Made by a program: the position numbers and the translations under genes | Source of the DNA: Candidatus Competibacteraceae bacterium | Lineage (GTDB): Bacteria; Pseudomonadota; Gammaproteobacteria; Competibacterales; Competibacteraceae | Length of the DNA stretch: 64,000 nt | Assembly (NCBI GenBank): GCA_016713505.1 | Contig: JADJPA010000001.1 | Coordinates: 992,001 to 1,056,000 of the forward strand | Direction of reading: 5' to 3' | The notes under the pieces: generated by a model | Database searches by the model: none | What the model was told of the DNA's origin: nothing | What the model saw: only the letters and a program-made list of their open reading frames with translations | In this document: positions 1-11,923 of the stretch, piece after piece | Numbering within the stretch: the stretch's first letter is position 1 | Layout of the letters: the number at the start of each line of letters is the position of its first letter

Positions 1-189
1 GGGGTCAAGGAAGAGCAAGTGACCAACGAAGCGTCGTTCGTCGAGGATCTCGGCGCCGACTCCCTGGATACCGTGGAGCTGGTGATGGCCTTGGAGGAAG
101 AATTTGAGTTGGAAATCCCCGACGAGGATGCCGAGAAGATCACGACAGTGCAGCAGGCGATCGATTATATCGCAACGCATCTCGGGTGA
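1..189 (+). CDS. acpP: Acyl carrier protein (5' end cut off by the window)
   Basis: The frame is open from base 1 and ends in TGA, giving the last 62 residues of an acyl carrier protein. The phosphopantetheine site is visible as GADSLDTVELVMALEEEF, where the serine of DSL carries the prosthetic group. The acidic helix that follows and the ending DYIATHLG are typical of the family. The protein shuttles growing acyl chains between fatty-acid synthase enzymes in the cytoplasm. fabF follows after about 105 bases, the classical acpP-fabF order. The start codon and promoter lie outside the window. Confidence 0.97.
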   Translation, partial: GVKEEQVTNEASFVEDLGADSLDTVELVMALEEEFELEIPDEDAEKITTVQQAIDYIATHLG

Positions 190-294
190 TCGTGTCCGCC
201 CTCAGCGGATTGGTTGCAGTCGCCGCGGTCACGGTCGAGGCCATGGAGGATCGCGGCGTCTGGTTGGCGGCGTCATGAGGAAGAGGGGTGTTCC

Positions 295-1536
<1,242 letters not shown>

Positions 1537-1614
1537 GGCGGCCGTTCCCGCCTCCAGTGTGGCGGACCGGACCAACGCTGGGCGTCGGTGATCCATGAAA
1601 CCTCTCTTTCCTCC

Positions 1615-2640
1615 ATGTCGTTCCGAAACCGCCTGCTGTTGAGCGTGAGCGTTGTGGCGCTGATCGCGGGATCGGCGCTTTACACCCTCTATGCCGATTA
1701 CCGGCAATTTCTCGATACGCCCTTCCGGGTTCCAGCGGACGGCCCGGTGTTGGCGGTGAAACCGGGCATGGGCATCGGCGATATCGCGCGCGAGTTACCG
1801 GAGCAGCCCGTTTTGCTGCGGTCGGCGCCCTATCTGGAAGTCTATGTCCGGCTGAACGGCTTGGCGGCGCGGCTCAAGGCGGGCGAGTACGCCATCACGT
1901 CCGACACGACTCCGCGCGCTCTGATCGATCAGATCGTGGCCGGGCGGGTCATCCAACATGCCCTGGTCGTGCCGGAGGGTTGGACCTTCCAGCAGTTGCG
2001 ACAGGCGCTGGTCGCGCACCCCAAAATCGTCCAAACCCTGCGGGAGGCGAGCGACGCCGAGATCATGGCGCGGCTGGGGCGAACTGGCGAGCATCCCGAG
2101 GGCCGGTTTTTTCCAGATACCTATCACTTTCCCTCTGGAACCACGGACGAAGTATTTCTGCGTCGGGCGTTGCTGGCGATGGACCGGCAACTGGAGCAGG
2201 CTTGGAGCCACCGCGCGCCGGTTTTACCGCTGAAAGAGCCCTATCAAGCGTTGATTCTGGCCTCGATCGTCGAGAAGGAAACCGGGCTGGCGGCGGAGCG
2301 GCCGGCGGTGGCGGGCGTGTTCGTGCGGCGCTTGCAAAAAGGGATGCTGCTGCAAACCGACCCGACCGTGATTTACGGGCTCGGTCCAGGCTTCGACGGC
2401 AACCTGCGCCGGCGGGATCTCAGCACCGATACGCCCTACAACACTTATACCCGCAAGGGCTTACCGCCGACCCCCATCGCCCTACCTGGAGCGAGCGCGC
2501 TGGCGGCGGCCGTGAATCCGGCACCCGGCGACGCCTTGTATTTCGTGGCGACCGGCAACGGCGGCCATATCTTTTCAGCGACGCTGACCGAGCATGGGCG
2601 GGCGGTCCGGCAGTATCAATTGAAGGTGAGAGGGCAGTAA
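1615..2640 (+). CDS. mltG: Endolytic murein transglycosylase
   Basis: MltG (YceG family) cuts nascent glycan strands in the periplasm while anchored in the inner membrane, and so sets glycan length. The N-terminus MSFRNRLLLSVSVVALIAGS is one membrane anchor. A LysM-like subdomain follows, then the catalytic region. The family motif ILASIVEKETG holds the likely catalytic glutamate (about Glu220), and DPTVIYGLG and DTPYNTY are also conserved. From ATG 1615 the protein has 341 residues, matching the E. coli length. A GTG at 1588 would add nine residues; neither start has a good Shine-Dalgarno, so the choice is uncertain. tmk starts one base after the stop, so the genes are probably cotranscribed. 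Confidence 0.93.
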   Translation: MSFRNRLLLSVSVVALIAGSALYTLYADYRQFLDTPFRVPADGPVLAVKPGMGIGDIARELPEQPVLLRSAPYLEVYVRLNGLAARLKAGEYAITSDTTPRALIDQIVAGRVIQHALVVPEGWTFQQLRQALVAHPKIVQTLREASDAEIMARLGRTGEHPEGRFFPDTYHFPSGTTDEVFLRRALLAMDRQLEQAWSHRAPVLPLKEPYQALILASIVEKETGLAAERPAVAGVFVRRLQKGMLLQTDPTVIYGLGPGFDGNLRRRDLSTDTPYNTYTRKGLPPTPIALPGASALAAAVNPAPGDALYFVATGNGGHIFSATLTEHGRAVRQYQLKVRGQ

Positions 2641-2641
2641 G

Positions 2642-3274
2642 GTGCCGGGTCGATTCATCGTCATCGACGGCGGCGAGGGAGCCGGTAAGACGACCCAGCT
2701 GGCCTTCATGCACGCTTATCTGGAGCGCGCGGGCCGGCGGGTCATCTCGACTCGCGAACCGGGTGGTACGGCCCTGGGTGAGGCCATCCGCGCTTTACTG
2801 TTGGATCACCGTCACGACGGCATGGCGCTGACCGCTGAAACGCTGTTGGTGTTCGCCGCTCGCGCCCAACATCTTGAAAGGGTGATCCGCCCGGCGCTGG
2901 CCGCGGGTCATTGGGTGTTGTGCGACCGCTTCACGGACGCCACTTACGCGTATCAGGGCGGCGGACGCGGCCTGCCGCTGGCCGACATCGCGGTTTTGGA
3001 AGCGTGGGTCCAAGGCGATTTAAAACCTGATTTGACCTTGCTGTTCGACCTGCCGGTTGCGGTCGGTTTGAAACGCGCGGGACGGCGCGGCGCGCCGGAT
3101 CGCTTCGAACGGGAGCAAGCGGCCTTTTTCGAGCGGGTGCGGGCGGTTTATTTGGAACGCGCCCGCCAGCAACCGGAGCGTTACCGGATCGTGAATGCCG
3201 ACCGGCCGCCGGACGCGGTTCGGGCTGAAGCGGAAGCCGTGCTGGCCGACTGGCTGGAGCAGGGCGATGGTTGA
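2642..3274 (+). CDS. tmk: Thymidylate kinase
   Basis: Phosphorylates dTMP to dTDP with ATP. The protein starts at GTG 2642 and has 210 residues, normal for the family. Visible motifs are the P-loop IDGGEGAGKTTQ, the DR-containing CDRFTDATYAYQGGGRG, and an arginine-rich LID segment GLKRAGRRGAPDRFE that suggests an E. coli-type (type II) enzyme. Its end overlaps the holB start by eight bases, so translational coupling is likely. It sits in the common mltG-tmk-holB string. Confidence 0.96.
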   Translation: MPGRFIVIDGGEGAGKTTQLAFMHAYLERAGRRVISTREPGGTALGEAIRALLLDHRHDGMALTAETLLVFAARAQHLERVIRPALAAGHWVLCDRFTDATYAYQGGGRGLPLADIAVLEAWVQGDLKPDLTLLFDLPVAVGLKRAGRRGAPDRFEREQAAFFERVRAVYLERARQQPERYRIVNADRPPDAVRAEAEAVLADWLEQGDG

Positions 3275-4283
3275 GCGGTTGCCCTGGCACGAACCGCTGT
3301 GGGGGCAGCTTCAGGCGCGCCGCGCCGCGGGCCGGCTGCCCCATGCCTGGTTGCTGGCGGGCCCGGATGGCTTGGGTAAACGGGTTTTCGCCCGCCGCCT
3401 GGCCGCCGCCTTGTTGTGTGAAGCGCCGGAAGCCGCGGGCGATGCTTGCATGCGCTGTCGGTCCTGCCGCCTGTTTCAGGCCGGCAGTCACCCCGACTAC
3501 CGGGCCGTGCAGCCCGCGGAGGACGGCAAGGCCATCAAGGTGGATCAAATCCGCGAGCTAAGCGAATTTCTGGGGTTCACCGCGCAATATGGCCGTTGCA
3601 AGGTCGCATTGTTGGAGCCGGCTGATCGCCTCAATGTGAACGCTGCCAACAGCCTGTTGAAAACCTTGGAAGAACCGCCCGGTAACAGCCTGTTAGTGCT
3701 GGCCACTTCCCAGCCGGCTCGCTTGCCCGCCACCGTGCGCAGCCGCTGTCAGAAGGTGCGTTTCGAGCCGCCGCCGGTCGGGGAGGCCCTGCCTTGGCTG
3801 AAATCCCGGATGGCGGCTGGATTGGAGGCACAAATTTTGCTGGATGTTGCTGGCGGCGCTCCGCTGGCGGCGCTGGCGCTGGCCGATCCGCGGCGCTGGA
3901 ACCGGCGCCGACAATTGATCGACAGCTATGACCGCGTTCTAAACGGCACGACCGACCCAGTGCGGGCGGCGGAAACGTGGGGGCAGGGCGACCTGGCCGA
4001 GAATCTACGCTGGCTGGTCGGTTGGCATAGCGATCTGATTCGGCTTAAGATGAGTTCCGAGCCTCCTCGCTTGGGAAATCCGGACCTGCGCGCACTGTTG
4101 CGGCGCTGGGCTGACCGGTGGTCGGCGCGCGAGCTGTTCGAACGGCTGGATTCGGCCGTGCGGTTGTCCGTTTTATGCGCGACGGCCCAGGTCAACGCGC
4201 AACTGTCCCTGGAAGTGTTCTTCGGTGACGGCGCGGAGGGTATTGGTTCCGACCGGTCGTTGCCGTCTGTTACGGAAGGTTGA
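3267..4283 (+). CDS. holB: DNA polymerase III, delta' subunit
   Basis: A clamp-loader subunit that helps open and load the beta clamp. The start ATG 3267 lies inside the tmk stop region and gives MVERLPWHEPLWGQLQ, a typical HolB beginning, and 338 residues. Visible features are the P-loop-like AGPDGLGKR, a zinc-binding cysteine cluster in DACMRCRSCRLFQAGSHPD, the segment LNVNAANSLLKTLEEPP and the sensor-1-like RSRCQ. These fit the AAA-like fold of delta'. The C-terminal half is the helical collar domain. pilZ follows five bases after the stop, the arrangement known from Pseudomonas and related bacteria. Confidence 0.95.
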   Translation: MVERLPWHEPLWGQLQARRAAGRLPHAWLLAGPDGLGKRVFARRLAAALLCEAPEAAGDACMRCRSCRLFQAGSHPDYRAVQPAEDGKAIKVDQIRELSEFLGFTAQYGRCKVALLEPADRLNVNAANSLLKTLEEPPGNSLLVLATSQPARLPATVRSRCQKVRFEPPPVGEALPWLKSRMAAGLEAQILLDVAGGAPLAALALADPRRWNRRRQLIDSYDRVLNGTTDPVRAAETWGQGDLAENLRWLVGWHSDLIRLKMSSEPPRLGNPDLRALLRRWADRWSARELFERLDSAVRLSVLCATAQVNAQLSLEVFFGDGAEGIGSDRSLPSVTEG

Positions 4284-4288
4284 ACGTT

Positions 4289-4636
4289 ATGTCTGGTGCC
4301 CCACGTCAAGGTGTTATTTCCCTGGCCATCAAGGACAAGGCGATGCTGCATTCCAGCTATATGCCGTTTATCAAAGGCGGGGGTATTTTTATCTCGACCG
4401 AAAAATCCTTCGAACTGGGCGATGAGGTTTTTTTGTTGCTGACGCTGCTGGAAGATCCGGAGCGCTTCGCCATCACCGGCAAGGTGATCTGGATCAATTA
4501 CCGAACCACGCCCGGCGGGCGGCAGATGGGGGTCGGGATTCAGTTCGCGGGCGCGGAAGGCTCCAATCTTCAAAAAAAAATCGATGCCCTGCTGGCCGGT
4601 TATACCCGCGCCGAGCAAGCGACCAACACCATGTGA
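4289..4636 (+). CDS. pilZ: Type IV pilus PilZ-domain protein
   Basis: A 115-residue single-domain PilZ protein directly after holB, the position of the original PilZ gene needed for type IV pili in Pseudomonas. The start ATG 4289 has an AAGGT just upstream. The segment MPFIKGGGIFISTEKSFELG and the later KVIWINYRTTPGGRQMGVG are typical of this subfamily. The RxxxR and DxSxxG c-di-GMP-binding elements are not visible, as is known for pilus-type PilZ, so it probably acts by protein contact with pilus assembly factors such as PilB and FimX, not by binding the nucleotide. No pilus structural genes are nearby. Confidence 0.9.
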   Translation: MSGAPRQGVISLAIKDKAMLHSSYMPFIKGGGIFISTEKSFELGDEVFLLLTLLEDPERFAITGKVIWINYRTTPGGRQMGVGIQFAGAEGSNLQKKIDALLAGYTRAEQATNTM

Positions 4637-4653
4637 CTGCTGGTTGAGCCCAC

Positions 4654-5439
4654 ATGTTGGTCGATTCCCATTGCCATCTGGATCGGCTCGATTTTACTCG
4701 GTTTTCCAACGGGCTCGCCGGCGTGCTGGACGCCGCTCGAGTCAATGGCATCGCGCGCCTGCTGAGCGTGGCGACCGATTTGGAAAGCTGGCCGGCGTTG
4801 GCGCAAATGACCGAGCCTTATCCTCAAGTCGCCTTGTCGGTCGGCGTGCATCCCAGCGAAGAGGGCGGGCGGGCGCCGACCGCGACCGAACTGGTCGCGT
4901 TGGGCCGCGAGCCACGCGTGGTCGCCATCGGAGAAACCGGCCTGGATTATTACTACGGTCGGGACAGCGCGGAACGCCAGCAAGCTTGGTTTCGCGCGCA
5001 TGTCGCCGCCGCGCGCGAGGTCGGCAAGCCTTTGATCGTCCATACCCGCGATGCCCGTATCGATACCTTGCGAATCTTGCGGGAGGAGGGCGCGCGGGAG
5101 ACCGGCGGGGTGCTGCATTGTTTCACCGAAGATTGGGAGATGGCGGAACAGGCGCTGGAGCTGGGCTTTCACATTTCGTTTTCCGGTATCGTGACCTTCA
5201 AGAACGCCAAGCAGATTCAAGATGTTGCCCGGAGGATGCCTGCTGAGCGGCTGCTGGTGGAAACCGATTCGCCCTATCTGGCCCCGGTACCGCACCGGGG
5301 CAAGCCCAACCAGCCGGCCTGGGTGCGGCATGTGGCGGAGTTTGTCGCCCGGTTGCGGGGCGAGTCGCTAGAGCAGGTCGCCGCCGCGACCAGCGCCAAT
5401 TACAGCCGCTTGTTCGGCGTGGCCTTGGAGCCGGCGTGA
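4654..5439 (+). CDS. TatD-family metal-dependent deoxyribonuclease (YcfH-like)
   Basis: A 261-residue TIM-barrel metal hydrolase. Metal ligands are visible in the N-terminal VDSHCHLD, in GETGLDYYYG, in IVHTRDA, in LHCFTEDW and in VETDSPYLAP. Family members act as 3'-5' DNases or D-aminoacyl-tRNA deacylase-like enzymes. By its place after holB-pilZ this one matches E. coli YcfH, whose substrate is not firmly known. It begins 17 bases after pilZ, and its GTGA end overlaps the next gene by four bases, so the string up to the Nudix gene looks like one operon. Confidence 0.93.
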   Translation: MLVDSHCHLDRLDFTRFSNGLAGVLDAARVNGIARLLSVATDLESWPALAQMTEPYPQVALSVGVHPSEEGGRAPTATELVALGREPRVVAIGETGLDYYYGRDSAERQQAWFRAHVAAAREVGKPLIVHTRDARIDTLRILREEGARETGGVLHCFTEDWEMAEQALELGFHISFSGIVTFKNAKQIQDVARRMPAERLLVETDSPYLAPVPHRGKPNQPAWVRHVAEFVARLRGESLEQVAAATSANYSRLFGVALEPA

Positions 5440-6059
5440 ATCACGCCCTGCTGCGTGACCGGATTCGCCGTTGCTTGCATTCCACCCATCAGGTGGAAGC
5501 CATCACCGGCGATCACGCGGTAGCCGGGATGGCGCGTGAAGAACGCCCTCTGACCCCGGCGGCGGTGCTGGTGCCGCTGGTGGAACGGGTCGAGGGCTAT
5601 ACGGTGTTGCTGACCCAGCGCACCGCGCATCTGGAACATCATGCCGGACAGATCAGCTTTCCGGGCGGTCGGGCCGAGGCGGACGATGACGGCCCGGTCG
5701 CCACCGCGCTGCGCGAGGCCGAGGAGGAAATCGGCCTGCACCGCCGGCACGTGGTGGAAATCGCCGGCTTCCTGGATTTGTACGAAACCGTGACCGGCTT
5801 TCTGGTCACGCCGGTAGTGGGTTTCGTGACCCCACCGTTCGAGCTGGCGCTCGATGATTTCGAAGTCGCCGAGGCGTTCGAAGTGCCGCTGGACTTCATT
5901 CTCGACCCGCAAAATCACGAGCGTCGCAGCTTGGTCTACAAAGGCCAGCAGCGCAGCTTCTATGTGATCCCTTTTGAAGATCGCTATATCTGGGGGGCGA
6001 CCGCCGCCATGTTGGTCGGGTTGGCGCGGCGGCTGAACGGCAATCCGTTGCTGCCCTGA
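5436..6059 (+). CDS. Nudix hydrolase, CoA pyrophosphatase type
   Basis: A 207-residue Nudix enzyme starting at a GTG that overlaps the tatD stop. The Nudix box reads GGRAEADDDGPVATALREA followed by EEEIGL, with the metal-binding REAEEE core. The pattern with several acidic residues before TALREA is typical of the CoA pyrophosphatase (NudL/YeaB) group, which splits CoA into phosphopantetheine and 3',5'-ADP. An upstream LTQRTAHLEHHAGQISFPGG is the usual lead into this box. The substrate is inferred from the subfamily. It is the last gene of the rightward run; ettA faces it from the other strand. Confidence 0.9.
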   Translation: MNHALLRDRIRRCLHSTHQVEAITGDHAVAGMAREERPLTPAAVLVPLVERVEGYTVLLTQRTAHLEHHAGQISFPGGRAEADDDGPVATALREAEEEIGLHRRHVVEIAGFLDLYETVTGFLVTPVVGFVTPPFELALDDFEVAEAFEVPLDFILDPQNHERRSLVYKGQQRSFYVIPFEDRYIWGATAAMLVGLARRLNGNPLLP

Positions 6060-6110
6060 TGCTTCAGGCCCTGTCGCCTCCTGCTGATCGAGCCTGAACG
6101 CGGCACGCCG

Positions 6111-7775
<1,665 letters not shown>

Positions 7776-7859
7776 GCGATTTTCGATCACGCCGTTAGCG
7801 AAAGCCGGCAATCTAACGATTGCGCGCCACGCCGTAAAGGAAAACCGCGCGGAAACCGG

Positions 7860-7887
7860 AAAAACCCCCGCCCGGCGGCGAGCGGGG
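7860..7887 (-). terminator. Intrinsic terminator after the lipase gene
   Basis: Read on the minus strand just past the lipase stop, a stem CCCCGC/GCGGGG with a ten-base loop is followed by a G and then five T. This is a good rho-independent terminator and separates the lipase transcript from ettA downstream. Confidence 0.75.
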
Positions 7888-7911
7888 TGAGGCTCCTGTT
7901 GGGAAATGGGC

Positions 7912-9963
7912 TTATTTCACAACCGGATGGTAGGTGATTTCTAGTTCGGTTCCGGCGCTTTTTAGGAAACTGATGAGTTGGCCCTGCATTTCGGCGGTGG
8001 TCCCGACATCGGCGGTGGGGTTGATGATCGAGCCATGATCGCCTCGGGTGAAGCGGACGATGGCCCGTAGGCCATTTTCATCCCACGCCGACCGGCTGAG
8101 CGCTTGTAAAGCCATGATGCTGGCCAGCGGTTCGGTGCCGGACAGCGGTGCGTGGGCCACGGTATTCGGGATCACGCGGTCGGAAGGTACGCCCTCGCCG
8201 CCGGCGACTTCGATCAGGTGAATCGGATGGCGGGCGGCGGCGGTAGCGCCGTAATTGATGGGATCGCCGGAATCGACGGTGGTTTGGGCGGCGACCAAAT
8301 AGGATTCGTAGTCGGGCGTGCCCTTGGCGAGGCCGGCGGCGGCGAGGCCGGCGGCGATGCGCGGTCCGAAGGTGGGCGAAGCGTCCAGCAGTTTGGCGAT
8401 GCCGCCGCCCGGCATGGCCAGCGTCGCGCTCGTGACGGTAGCGTCAACGCCTAGAAAGGTGGTGCCGGCGATGCCGCCCAACGAATGGCCGACAAAATGA
8501 ATGCGTCGGGGATCGAGATCGGGTTGGCGGTCGCCGTCCAGATCCACGACCGGCAAGGCGGCCGCGAGTTGCCGCAAGTCCTCGACGGCTTGCCGCAGGT
8601 TGTCGCGGCTGGTCAGCAAGCTTCGCAGGTTGATGAAATAGCTGCCGGAGGCATCGATCACGCCGTCGGGACCTTCAGCGCCGGTGGCGTTGTTCGTGAG
8701 ATCGAGATCGAAGGTCCGCTCCAAACCCGCGAGGTAAAAGGGGTTCGCCTTATCGGTGATCCCGTGCAACGGCAGATCGATGGCGACGGCGGCGAACCCG
8801 GCGAAGGCCAAGGCGTCGGCGATCAAGAACAGATTGGTTCGATTTTGGGTGATGCCGTGCTGGAAGATCACCACCGGCCAACCGCTCGCCGGCTTGCGCT
8901 GGCCGCTCGCGGCGTTGGGGACGGTCAGCAGCGCCGGCAGTTGGGCGGTGGCGGTGGCGGCGGGCAGCGGGTTGTAGCGGGTGACGGGCCCGCCGGCGGC
9001 GGTGCGCCAGCGGCCGCTTAAGGGCTTGTCTTTATCGAGATAGAACGGGACGGCCAAAACGCCCGCGTGGATGTCGGAATAACCGGGCAGGCCCAAGCCG
9101 ACGGTGGCCGTGGTCGAGCCGGTCGGCTTGAGAGTGAGGTTCGGTATGACCTGCGGTTTGGGCGCTGCGTCGATGGCCGCGAACGCATCGTCGATGGATT
9201 GGGTCATGAAGGTCCAACTTAACACGATGTCGCCTTTATTGATCCCTTGGCTGGCGGCAGCGTTTTCCTGGTTGTTGATCAGTTGCCGCAGCGCTTCCAA
9301 GGTCCGCGCCTGGGAGTCGCTCACGCCGGGAACCGCGCTGTCGCCGCCGGCGTTCACCAGCGGCGTTTCCTTCTTGGCCAATCGATAGAGCGGCGAAGGG
9401 GCAGCGTTAAAACGGCCGTTGTTATAAATGCCGTCGGTTAGCACCACCAAATAGCCGGTTTTGGGGGCGAGCGGGCGCAGCGGCGCGATGGTCAGCGTGG
9501 CGTTGGTGGAATCGGCCGGCGACAGCCCGACCGCATAATCGCCGCCGGCGGTCAACTCGCGTTTGACCGTGCTGATGAAAAAGGGCGCGGGATGAGTCGG
9601 ATCGAGGAACGGGTTGATCAAGGTCACTTCGAACACCCGCACCGTGCGACCCGCCTTGAGGGTGTCGGCGTCCACAGCGCCGGAAAACCGCGCGGTGACC
9701 GGCGCGACGGTGGAAAATCCGTCCAATTCGTTCAGGGCGACGCGCGGGTCGGCCGGATTGTTGGGATCGGCGACCGGAATGTTTAAGGTGCCGTCGGTCG
9801 AGCCGGTGAAGAGCAGATCGTTGGGAAACGGTAGCCTGCCGGCGAAAAGGTCGAATTCGGGATAAAATTCCGGGAGGATCGCGGCGCTGGCGGCGTTAAG
9901 GCCGATCAGACCGAGCAGCAGATAGAAGGTGGCGAGCTGGAAAGGGTTTCTTGGAACGCGCAT
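7912..9963 (-). CDS. Secreted alpha/beta-hydrolase lipase (Pla-1/cef type)
   Basis: A 683-residue exported protein. The first 28 residues are a signal peptide with hydrophobic core FYLLLGLIGLNAASAA. The N-terminal half (about residues 30-340) resembles the lipase N-terminal domain of the Pla-1/cef extracellular lipase family, including an early FPNDLLF block. The C-terminal half is an alpha/beta hydrolase: oxyanion region VVIFQHGITQNR, nucleophile Ser494 in HFVGHSLGGIAG, and a late HGSI that may hold the catalytic histidine. Known relatives are lipases or esterases; the natural substrate is unknown. The gene has its own intrinsic terminator and a 348-base gap upstream, so it is probably monocistronic. 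Confidence 0.85.
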   Translation of the reverse strand: MRVPRNPFQLATFYLLLGLIGLNAASAAILPEFYPEFDLFAGRLPFPNDLLFTGSTDGTLNIPVADPNNPADPRVALNELDGFSTVAPVTARFSGAVDADTLKAGRTVRVFEVTLINPFLDPTHPAPFFISTVKRELTAGGDYAVGLSPADSTNATLTIAPLRPLAPKTGYLVVLTDGIYNNGRFNAAPSPLYRLAKKETPLVNAGGDSAVPGVSDSQARTLEALRQLINNQENAAASQGINKGDIVLSWTFMTQSIDDAFAAIDAAPKPQVIPNLTLKPTGSTTATVGLGLPGYSDIHAGVLAVPFYLDKDKPLSGRWRTAAGGPVTRYNPLPAATATAQLPALLTVPNAASGQRKPASGWPVVIFQHGITQNRTNLFLIADALAFAGFAAVAIDLPLHGITDKANPFYLAGLERTFDLDLTNNATGAEGPDGVIDASGSYFINLRSLLTSRDNLRQAVEDLRQLAAALPVVDLDGDRQPDLDPRRIHFVGHSLGGIAGTTFLGVDATVTSATLAMPGGGIAKLLDASPTFGPRIAAGLAAAGLAKGTPDYESYLVAAQTTVDSGDPINYGATAAARHPIHLIEVAGGEGVPSDRVIPNTVAHAPLSGTEPLASIMALQALSRSAWDENGLRAIVRFTRGDHGSIINPTADVGTTAEMQGQLISFLKSAGTELEITYHPVVK

Positions 9964-10311
9964 GACAGTAACCCCAAAACGGCACTCGAATAGGGCGAAA
10001 ACCCGTTCGGAAACCTGAAGGATTCAGCCCCGAACGCACCGGCGGTTTCCGGATTATCGGCAACCGCCCATCATGGAGTATAGCCAGCATCTTTTTGCTG
10101 CGCTTGGAATGGTGGGCGATGGATCAAACCGCCGTTTTTCGAGCCGGCGGTTTCGGATCGGTAGCGGGGTTTCTGAACGGAGAATAGCCCGCGCGTCGGA
10201 CGCTACCTTGATCGCCAGGAGGGTTGTTGGGATGAGGGCCGCTGGTTTCCGCTGGCGGCGTGTTCCGTGGCGCGGTGAGGATTGTTCGGGCGTCTGAAAA
10301 ACCGGCGTGAT
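9964..10311. other. Intergenic region with one inverted repeat
   Basis: The region lies between the lipase start and the malonyl-CoA decarboxylase stop, both on the minus strand, so it should hold the lipase promoter and the end of the decarboxylase transcript. I see no convincing gene. The only clear structure is the stem-loop at 10126-10153. Confidence 0.6.
10126..10153. repeat. Stem-loop AAACCGCCG / CGGCGGTTT
   Basis: Perfect nine-base arms separated by ten bases. There is no T-run after it on either strand, although the loop holds five T on the plus strand. It could be a transcript-end hairpin for the decarboxylase mRNA or part of an interspersed repeat. Confidence 0.45.
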
Positions 10312-11772
10312 TCAACCTTTCAGCAGCGAGCGGATGGTCGAGGAGGTCGTGACCTTGCCCTCGCCGCGATAAGCCTCGTGATTGGCTTCGATGTCGTCGA
10401 GCTTGTAGAGATAGTTGACCATCATCCCCGCCGACTGCTCCATGCCCTTGGCGGAGATATCGGCCAGCCAATTCAGCCGCTCGATGCGGGCGCCGTTCGA
10501 GAGGTGAAAATGAGCCACCCGGTCGCGAGCCGTGATATCGCCGTCCCGTTTTTCCTTGGCCAGATAACGGGCGCACAATCGCTGTAAGGGCTGTTTCAAG
10601 GCTTTGGCCATCTCCGGTTTTTGGTTCCAGGCGGGGAGGTGGAGCGCGGTCTTCAGGGAAGCCGGCTCGGAGCCGGTGCCGGCCGCCGCCGCCAGCGCCT
10701 TGCGCTCCGCCGAAGACAGCCATTCCGCCTCGATATCCTTACCGGCCGCGTCGAGCGTGCTGTCCAACCAGGCGCGAAAACCGGGAATCGGCGACAGGGT
10801 CGCGAACGCCTTGAGGTTTTTGAATTCGGCGGTCAGTTCATCCACCACCCGCTTGATCAGGAAGTTGCCGAAGCTGATGCCGGATAGGCCCTCATGGGCG
10901 TTGGAAATGGAATAAAAGATAGCCGTGTCGGCTTGCTGGGGATCGACCACTGGCGCGGCTTCATCGAGCAAGGTGTGAACGTTGTCGGCGATCCCGTTGA
11001 CCAGGGCGACCTGGACGATGATCAACGGTTCATCGGGCATCCGGGGGTGGAAGAAAGCAAAGCAACGCCGGTCGGAACCGAGTCGGTTTTTCAGGTCGTT
11101 CCAATCCCTGATCGGATGGACGGCTTCGTAGACGAACAGTTTTTCGAGCAGCGACGCCGGCGAATCCCACGTGATGCGCCGCAGCTCCAGGAAGCCGACA
11201 TCGAACCAAGACACCAGCAGCGACAACAAATCCCGCTCCAGCGCCGCCAGCGCGGGATCGGCCTGGCGCCATTCCAGCAATTCCGCCCGTAAATCCACCA
11301 GGAAGTGAAAGCCCTCGGGCAGGGCGTTGAGTTGGGCCAGCAGGCGCAGCCGCGGCGGCTGCAAGGCTTGGCGCAGCGTGCGTTCGACCTTGGCGCGCTC
11401 CTCCGCGCTATCGCCGGCCTGCTGGAGTTTCGCCACCGCTTTGTCCACGGCCTTGCGGTTGATATCGAACTCGGTGGCGAGGATTTGCAGGAAGCGCTTG
11501 CGGCCCTTGGGGTTCAACGACAGATAAACCCGCCCCAGATTGGCGGCGCGCGAGCGGGCCGATACCTCACCGCCGCGCGCTTCCAAACAGTCGCGCATCT
11601 GAGCCTTGAGCGTCTCGACCTCTTTTTCAGGCAGGTTGGGGCTTGGGGCGTTGGAGAGCAGGCCCCCTCCCCAATCGGCCATGTCGCGCCAAGCCTCACG
11701 AAGATTTTGCATGGTGCGGTTCAACAGACTGTCACGGGTGATTTCAGGCTCGCGGGTCGTGAGTTCGGTCAT
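10312..11772 (-). CDS. Malonyl-CoA decarboxylase
   Basis: Converts malonyl-CoA to acetyl-CoA and CO2, removing the fatty-acid synthesis precursor and the brake on fatty-acid oxidation. The 486-residue length fits bacterial enzymes. Visible family blocks are FFHPRMPDEPLIIVQVALV, the segment FYSISNAHEGLSGISFGNFL, the segment FATLSPIPGFRAWL, and the C-terminal HFHLSNGARIERLNWLADIS followed by VNYLYKLDDIEANHEAY. The N-terminal helical domain covers roughly the first 190 residues. No malonyl-CoA synthetase or malonate transporter is adjacent, so it more likely adjusts malonyl-CoA levels than serves external malonate use; that is inference. Confidence 0.93.
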   Translation of the reverse strand: MTELTTREPEITRDSLLNRTMQNLREAWRDMADWGGGLLSNAPSPNLPEKEVETLKAQMRDCLEARGGEVSARSRAANLGRVYLSLNPKGRKRFLQILATEFDINRKAVDKAVAKLQQAGDSAEERAKVERTLRQALQPPRLRLLAQLNALPEGFHFLVDLRAELLEWRQADPALAALERDLLSLLVSWFDVGFLELRRITWDSPASLLEKLFVYEAVHPIRDWNDLKNRLGSDRRCFAFFHPRMPDEPLIIVQVALVNGIADNVHTLLDEAAPVVDPQQADTAIFYSISNAHEGLSGISFGNFLIKRVVDELTAEFKNLKAFATLSPIPGFRAWLDSTLDAAGKDIEAEWLSSAERKALAAAAGTGSEPASLKTALHLPAWNQKPEMAKALKQPLQRLCARYLAKEKRDGDITARDRVAHFHLSNGARIERLNWLADISAKGMEQSAGMMVNYLYKLDDIEANHEAYRGEGKVTTSSTIRSLLKG

Positions 11773-11923
11773 ACAAAAGCACCTGAGTTGGAGGGCGGCG
11801 CCAGCGATAGGCCACTAAAGCGTCGGTGTTGTCGATCCTGGAATTATAGAAAGTTGCCTCGTGCGCGGTAGGGCTTTGTTGGCTTCGCCCGCCGGGCCTC
11901 AAGACGCGGCGCGCGGGGGGCCG

